The notes under the pieces: generated by a model
The model's input: only the letters and a program-made list of their open reading frames with translations
What the model was told of the DNA's origin: nothing
Database searches by the model: none
NCBI GenBank assembly: GCA_937124505.1
Contig: CAKZKV010000169.1
Coordinates: forward strand, 1 to 10,176
Source: an uncultured Alphaproteobacteria bacterium
GTDB taxonomy: Bacteria; Pseudomonadota; Alphaproteobacteria; Micavibrionales; Micavibrionaceae
Length of the DNA: 10,176 nucleotides
Reading direction: 5' to 3'
Position numbers and translations under genes: made by a program
Shown here: piece after piece, positions 6,579 through 10,176 of the stretch
Layout of the letters: each line of letters begins with the position of its first letter
How positions within the stretch are numbered: the stretch's first letter is position 1

Positions 6579-7550
6579 CAATATGTCGCGGTAGCTGATT
6601 TCCGGTCTGGGGCCCATATGGGAGATCACTTCTGCGGCGGCTAATGCACCGAGTTCCCCGCATTTTTGCAGAGGCATGCCTTCCGTGAGGCCATACAGGA
6701 ATCCGGCGGCATATTGGTCGCCTGCGCCTGTAGAATCAATTGGATTGACCCCTGCGGCTTCAATTATGAATTGCTCACCTTCTGTGACGATGACAGAGCC
6801 TTTTTCGCTGCGTGTCAGGACGGCAATGCCGCATTTTCCTGAAACCTTTTGCGCGGCGGATTCGAACGTGTCTTCTTCATAAAGGGATTTGATCTCGTCT
6901 TCATTGGCAAACAGAATGTCCACATGCTTGTCAACCAGCATCTGGAAATCTTCCCTGTGGCGCTCGACACAGAACGGATCGGACAGGGTGAGAGCAATTC
7001 TGTGCCCCGCGTCATGGGCGATTTCCCCGGCCTTGATGAAGGCTTCTTTCGCCTGCTGACGGTCAAAAAGGTATCCCTCCAGATAGGTGATGGCGGAGGA
7101 GGCAATCAGGTCAGGGTTAATGTCCGTCGGATGCAATTCAATACTGGCCCCTAAATAGGTGTTCATGGTGCGCTCTGCATCGGGTGTGACCATGATCAGG
7201 CAACGCCCGGTTTTCGGGCCGATGGCAAGCGGTTGTGTATTATAATGAACGCCGATGGCTTGCAAATCCTTCATAAAGGTTTTGCCAATCTGATCATCTG
7301 CCACTTTCCCGATAAAAGCGCCATTCCCGCCAAAGGAGGCAAAGCCGGCCATGGTATTAGCAGCGGAACCACCCCCCGTTTCCTCTTCCGGGTGCATCAG
7401 GGCATATAGTTCAACGGCGCGGGGCTCCTCAATCAACTGCATCACGCCTTTGGACATGTTTTGAGAGGTGATAAAACTTTCATCGACCTGGGCCAGCACG
7501 TCAACCAGTGCATTGCCTATTCCTGTAAGAGCATATTTCGGTTCTGACAT
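6564..7550 (-). CDS. PfkB-family carbohydrate kinase, adenosine kinase type
   Basis: This cytoplasmic ribokinase-fold enzyme probably phosphorylates adenosine or a similar nucleoside or sugar, using ATP, in purine salvage. The 328-residue length fits. The PfkB signature 1 region is GGGSAANTMAGFASFGG from 59, which also forms part of the substrate pocket. Signature 2 is DSTGAGDQYAAGF, with the anion hole GAG at 275-277 and the catalytic base Asp278. An NEDE motif, as in the NxxE magnesium and phosphate motif of this family, lies near residue 216. The protein resembles the group commonly annotated as adenosine kinase in alphaproteobacteria, but the substrate cannot be proved from sequence, so no symbol is given. 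Its stop codon is four bases from that of convergent nuoG. It is divergent from the TetR/COQ9-like gene, across 86 bp. The ribosome binding site is weak. Confidence 0.93.
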   Translation of the reverse strand: MSEPKYALTGIGNALVDVLAQVDESFITSQNMSKGVMQLIEEPRAVELYALMHPEEETGGGSAANTMAGFASFGGNGAFIGKVADDQIGKTFMKDLQAIGVHYNTQPLAIGPKTGRCLIMVTPDAERTMNTYLGASIELHPTDINPDLIASSAITYLEGYLFDRQQAKEAFIKAGEIAHDAGHRIALTLSDPFCVERHREDFQMLVDKHVDILFANEDEIKSLYEEDTFESAAQKVSGKCGIAVLTRSEKGSVIVTEGEQFIIEAAGVNPIDSTGAGDQYAAGFLYGLTEGMPLQKCGELGALAAAEVISHMGPRPEISYRDILKKVA

Positions 7551-7605
7551 TTATATTAATCTTTCATTGGTTTTCTGTGAATCTTCGTCTATGTCTATTA
7601 GTAAG

Positions 7606-7616
7606 TGGTGTTACCA
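7606..7616. promoter_or_regulatory. Possible small operator in the kinase / TetR-like divergent gap
   Basis: TGGT-GTT-ACCA is an 11-bp inverted repeat about 20 bp before the TetR-like ATG, in the 86-bp gap that must contain both divergent promoters. The arms are only four bases long and could arise by chance. No clear -35/-10 boxes were seen. Confidence 0.2.
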
Positions 7617-7636
7617 TCAAACGCAACGGGATAAAC

Positions 7637-8215
7637 ATGTCAAAAGCAAAAAAAGAGCATACAAAAGAAGAGCTTGCACTCATCGCTGTGGATTTGGCCG
7701 CAGAGATTGGGTGGGAATACTTACGCTTTCAGGATATCGCGGATCAGGCCGGGGTGTCTCTGGCGGAGATTGCAACGCACTTTGATGATAAAATTTGTAT
7801 ATTATGCGCCTATGGTCGCTATCTGGATCGCAGAACGTTGGAAGAAGCGGGGGATATAGACCGTTCGGCCAGTCCGCGGGAACGCCTGTTCGATATCCTG
7901 ATGACGCGCTTTGATGTCATGAGTGAGAAGCGGGATGGGATGCTTTCGATTCTGCATTCGTTTAAATCAGACCCGAAACAGGCGGTGATCAGTTTGCCGT
8001 ATCTGGGGCGCTCCATGACATGGATGCTGGAGGCGGCAGGGATTGAAACAAACGGTCTGCGCGGGGCGTTACGGGTCGTAGGCCTGAAAATTATCTACAT
8101 TAAAGCGCTGCGGGCATGGATGAAGGACGAAGGAGAGGATATGCCGAAAACCATGGCTGCGCTTGATCACTCCCTTGGCCGTGCCGAAGATTTTGTAGAG
8201 CGTTTTGGGTTTTAG
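7637..8215 (+). CDS. TetR-fold protein with COQ9-like C-terminal domain
   Basis: The 192-residue product has a lysine-rich N-terminus. A TetR-type helix-turn-helix follows at about 30-52 (FQDIADQAGVSLAEIATHF, where the last F and the following DDK match the usual Y-x-H-F-x-x-K end of the motif). The C-terminal ligand domain contains RERLFDILMTRFD near 80, RSMTWMLEAAGI near 130, and LRAWMKDEG plus TMAALDHSLGRAEDF near the end. This pattern resembles the COQ9 family, which has a TetR fold, binds lipids and helps ubiquinone synthesis; it is found in alphaproteobacteria and mitochondria. The protein could therefore be a regulator or a ubiquinone accessory factor, and a ubiH-type gene lies two genes on. 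The frame reaches back to a GTG at 7577, but ATG 7637 has GGG seven bases ahead and gives the normal length. The HAD gene follows after 15 bp. Confidence 0.85.
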   Translation: MSKAKKEHTKEELALIAVDLAAEIGWEYLRFQDIADQAGVSLAEIATHFDDKICILCAYGRYLDRRTLEEAGDIDRSASPRERLFDILMTRFDVMSEKRDGMLSILHSFKSDPKQAVISLPYLGRSMTWMLEAAGIETNGLRGALRVVGLKIIYIKALRAWMKDEGEDMPKTMAALDHSLGRAEDFVERFGF

Positions 8216-8230
8216 GGGTAACTTTAGCTT

Positions 8231-8887
8231 ATGAAATACAACACTTTTCTTTTTGATTTTGACGGAACGATTATCAATTCCATTGAGGCGATTATTCTGT
8301 CAATGAGGGATGCTTTTGAGCATTTTGACTTACCGCCGCCGTCCGATGAAACGATTTGCAGTTATATCGGTATTCCGATTGAGACCATTCCTTACTTATC
8401 TGTTGCGATTGATGCCGGTGTTGCAAGAGAGGAGATGATTTCAAAATACCGCGAGATTTATAAAAGCAGTTATGGCCGGACGCACATCAAGGTCTATGAC
8501 GGGATGAAAGAGTTATTACTGGCATTAAAGGCCAGAGGGGACAAGCTGGGGATTGTGTCCAGCAAGGCAACGCCGCCACTGGAAATGAACCTGCGGGACA
8601 AGGACATGGAAGGTATTTTCGATGCGGTGATCGGCAGTGATCAGGTCACGCAATATAAACCCATGCCGGAAACGGTCTTTTTATGTGCGCAGAAAGTCGG
8701 TCTGGAAGATGTGAAACACGCTCTTGTCATTGGCGATGCACGCCATGATATTGAAATGGGACGCAGGGCGGGGATGGATACCTGCGCCGTGCCGTGGGGG
8801 GGCGGAACGCAGGAGGAACTCGCCTGGGCGAAGCCGACTTATTTTCCAAAAACGGTGGAGGAACTTTCGAAGTTACTTTTGGGATAA
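8231..8887 (+). CDS. HAD-superfamily phosphatase, phosphoglycolate phosphatase-like
   Basis: This 218-residue soluble hydrolase carries all four HAD motifs. Motif I is DFDGT, with nucleophile Asp9 and acid/base Asp11. Motif II is VSS, with Ser110 or Ser111. Motif III is Lys143 in YKPMPE. Motif IV is GDARHD, with Asp169 and Asp173. A helical cap domain lies between motifs I and II (about 15-90), which is the subclass I cap of Gph- and PGMB-like enzymes. It should remove phosphate from a small substrate such as 2-phosphoglycolate or a nucleotide, but the cap does not identify the substrate. It lies 15 bp after the COQ9-like gene and is probably co-transcribed with it. Its stop codon is four bases from the convergent ubiH-type stop. 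Confidence 0.92.
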   Translation: MKYNTFLFDFDGTIINSIEAIILSMRDAFEHFDLPPPSDETICSYIGIPIETIPYLSVAIDAGVAREEMISKYREIYKSSYGRTHIKVYDGMKELLLALKARGDKLGIVSSKATPPLEMNLRDKDMEGIFDAVIGSDQVTQYKPMPETVFLCAQKVGLEDVKHALVIGDARHDIEMGRRAGMDTCAVPWGGGTQEELAWAKPTYFPKTVEELSKLLLG

Positions 8888-8898
8888 CCTCCTATCCC
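8881..8898. terminator. Small hairpin between convergent HAD and ubiH-type genes
   Basis: GGGATA and TATCCC form a perfect six-pair stem around a six-base loop, spanning both stop codons. There is no T run on either side, so it is at best a weak terminator or a transcript-end structure. Confidence 0.3.
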
Positions 8899-10079
8899 CG
8901 TAGCCCCATTGCCTGTTTCATGAAGAATTTCTTCGCGAAGGGAAGTTTTCCAACAGCTTTAAGTCCGAACCGCCGGGCCATGCGCACGGGCAGGAGATCA
9001 TTTGAAAAGAGTTTATTGAGGCTGTCCGTGGCGAAGATCATGGCCATATTATCAATACGGCGGGCGCGTTGATACTCTTCCAGAAGAGCGGGTGCGCCGC
9101 AATCTTCTGCATCTTTTAAAAGCTCCGTCAGTTTCAGGATATCGCGCAGGCCGAGGTTCAGACCTTGTCCGGCAATGGGATGAATGCCGTGGGCGGCATC
9201 GGAGATCAGAACCAGACGCTGTGAAATGTATTTCTCAGCATGGATCAGACCGAGGGGGTACGTTTGGAGCGGGCTGATTTTTTTGACACTGCCGTAAAAA
9301 TCCGGGAAGTAGTCGTTTAATTTCTTATGAAAGTCCTCTTCGCTTATCCTTGCGGCGGAACGTCTTTTGGACGTATGCTCCGTCCAGACAATGGAGGAAC
9401 GGTGGTTTCCGTTTTCATCATCCGTCATCGGCAAAACGGCAAAGGGGCCGCTGGGGCGGAAATCTTCCAGCGCGATATTGTTATGAGGGTTTTCGTGTTG
9501 CACCGTGCAAATCAGGGCGTGCTGGTTATATTCCCAGCCGCGTGTGCGGATGTAGGCCTGTTCCCGTACCCATGAGCCGCGTCCGTCCGCCCCGACGAGT
9601 AATTGGGCGCACAGAGTTTTGCCATCCGCCAGTGTAACGGTGACGGTTTCATCCGATATTTTAAAATCCGTGACGGATTGCGGGGCAATATGATCCAGAT
9701 TTTTTTGTTTTGCAGCGGCGGCAAAAAGGGCAGTGCGAACAATGCGGTTTTCAATGATATGGCCGAAACTTTCATCGCCAATGTCTTCCGAGAGAAATTC
9801 CAGCAGGGTCGGAGAGCCACCATCGGTAATGTTGATTTGCCGGATGGGGCAGGCCTTCTCTTTGATGCCTTCCCATATTCCGGCTTTTTTCAGGACTTCG
9901 GCGCTGCCGGCGGAAACGGCAATCGTTCGCCCATCAAATTTTGCCGTGGCCTGAACTTGCGGATCGTCCCGGTCAATACAGGCCACGGACTTTCCCTCTT
10001 TGGCAAGGCATAAGGCCAGAGATAACACCGCCATGCCGCCGCCGATAATAATTACATCATATGTTCTGTTGTTTGTCAT
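8892..10079 (-). CDS. UbiH/UbiF/COQ6-family FAD-dependent ubiquinone biosynthesis hydroxylase
   Basis: This flavin monooxygenase should hydroxylate the aromatic ring of a ubiquinone precursor, using O2 and NAD(P)H, at the inner membrane. The 395-residue length is normal. The FAD Rossmann motif is near the start (IIIGGGMAVLSLA, residues 11-22). FDGRTIAVS follows at 48-56, the DG motif VGADGRGSWVREQ at 162-174, and the second FAD motif ISDAAHGIHPIAGQGLNLG at 292-310. Two consensus glycines are replaced: the last glycine of GxGxxG is Val18, and the glycine usually before DAAH is Ser293. The remaining signatures are well kept. Which ring position it acts on is not clear, as alphaproteobacterial members (UbiH, UbiL and others) differ, so no symbol is given. 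It begins eight bases after an upstream membrane-protein gene, whose stop codon overlaps its GAGGT ribosome binding site; this suggests coupled translation. Confidence 0.93.
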   Translation of the reverse strand: MTNNRTYDVIIIGGGMAVLSLALCLAKEGKSVACIDRDDPQVQATAKFDGRTIAVSAGSAEVLKKAGIWEGIKEKACPIRQINITDGGSPTLLEFLSEDIGDESFGHIIENRIVRTALFAAAAKQKNLDHIAPQSVTDFKISDETVTVTLADGKTLCAQLLVGADGRGSWVREQAYIRTRGWEYNQHALICTVQHENPHNNIALEDFRPSGPFAVLPMTDDENGNHRSSIVWTEHTSKRRSAARISEEDFHKKLNDYFPDFYGSVKKISPLQTYPLGLIHAEKYISQRLVLISDAAHGIHPIAGQGLNLGLRDILKLTELLKDAEDCGAPALLEEYQRARRIDNMAMIFATDSLNKLFSNDLLPVRMARRFGLKAVGKLPFAKKFFMKQAMGLRG

Positions 10080-10083
10080 TGTG

Positions 10084-10088
10084 ACCTC
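10084..10088 (-). promoter_or_regulatory. ubiH-type gene ribosome binding site overlapping the upstream stop codon
   Basis: On the minus strand the sequence is TGAGGTCACAATG. GAGGT begins inside the TGA stop of the upstream membrane-protein frame and lies four bases before the ATG. Ribosomes ending the upstream gene would be placed to restart here. Confidence 0.6.
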
Positions 10089-10176
10089 ATGAATGGAAAA
10101 TATAAATCCTGAGTGTCATAATGACAATCAGGGTGGCTAATAACAAGCCCCAGATGATCATATTCAGACGAACGGA
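10087..10176 (-). CDS. C-terminus of a small or membrane protein, 5' end outside window
   Basis: Twenty-nine codons are open from the window edge to a TGA at 10089-10087. The translated end is a single hydrophobic helix (MIIWGLLLATLIVIMTL) followed by RIYIFHS. This is either the last transmembrane segment of a larger protein or, if the internal ATG is the start, a tiny one-helix protein. The close join to the ubiH-type gene supports a real gene. No family can be assigned from so little sequence. Confidence 0.5.
   Translation of the reverse strand, partial: SVRLNMIIWGLLLATLIVIMTLRIYIFHS

Noticed and set aside
7577..7605. Possible fifth copy of the CTTCG-type repeat (CTTCGTCTATGTC...)
   Set aside because: Only the first bases fit. 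The spacing and the second CTTCG unit are lost, so it cannot be told from chance.
10114..10126. Palindrome TGTCATAATGACA, possible operator
   Set aside because: It lies inside the reading frame of the membrane protein and encodes plausible hydrophobic residues. A single 13-bp palindrome is not enough.

Overview
The window looks like chromosomal DNA of an alphaproteobacterium of moderate GC content. The evidence is the make-up of the gene set: NuoF and NuoG of complex I in their alphaproteobacterial form, a UbiH/COQ6-type ubiquinone hydroxylase, a TetR/COQ9-like protein, and the lipid A enzyme LpxD close to FabZ. The exact order cannot be fixed from the sequence. I see no phage, transposase, CRISPR array, toxin-antitoxin or defence genes, and no RNA gene.

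Positions 1-1682 (plus strand) are an envelope-lipid block: the 3' part of lpxD, a small unrecognised gene that is poorer in GC than its neighbours, and fabZ. The usual next gene, lpxA, is missing; nuoF follows instead. Positions 1747-6559 hold nuoF and nuoG, two peripheral-arm subunits of NADH:quinone oxidoreductase. Between them lie a small lipoprotein gene and, on the opposite strand, an orphan type IV pilin-like gene with a TTG start. No nuoE precedes nuoF and no nuoH follows nuoG, so the nuo operon is broken up. nuoG ends at a strong hairpin with six T residues that also covers the end of the convergent PfkB-type sugar/adenosine kinase gene (minus strand, 6564-7550).

From 7637 a TetR-fold, COQ9-like gene and a HAD phosphatase gene run on the plus strand and meet the convergent ubiH-type gene (8892-10079, minus). 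A partial single-helix membrane protein lies just upstream of ubiH on the same strand. Its stop codon overlaps the ubiH ribosome binding site. FabZ and LpxD serve fatty acid and lipid A synthesis. NuoF and NuoG pass electrons from NADH towards ubiquinone, and UbiH (possibly with the COQ9-like protein) helps make that quinone.

The most interesting non-coding signal is a dispersed intergenic repeat of about 30 bp, built from CTTCG-type units and ending in TAAA. It occurs four times (1170-1200, 1711-1740, 3073-3100 inverted, 4372-4402), three times just upstream of a gene. The inverted copy touches a second element of the TGTCATTCC...GAGGAATCT type. The UbiH protein also departs from consensus at two FAD-binding glycines. 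I found no convincing new multi-gene system; the repeats and the rearranged nuo and lpx loci are the leads.
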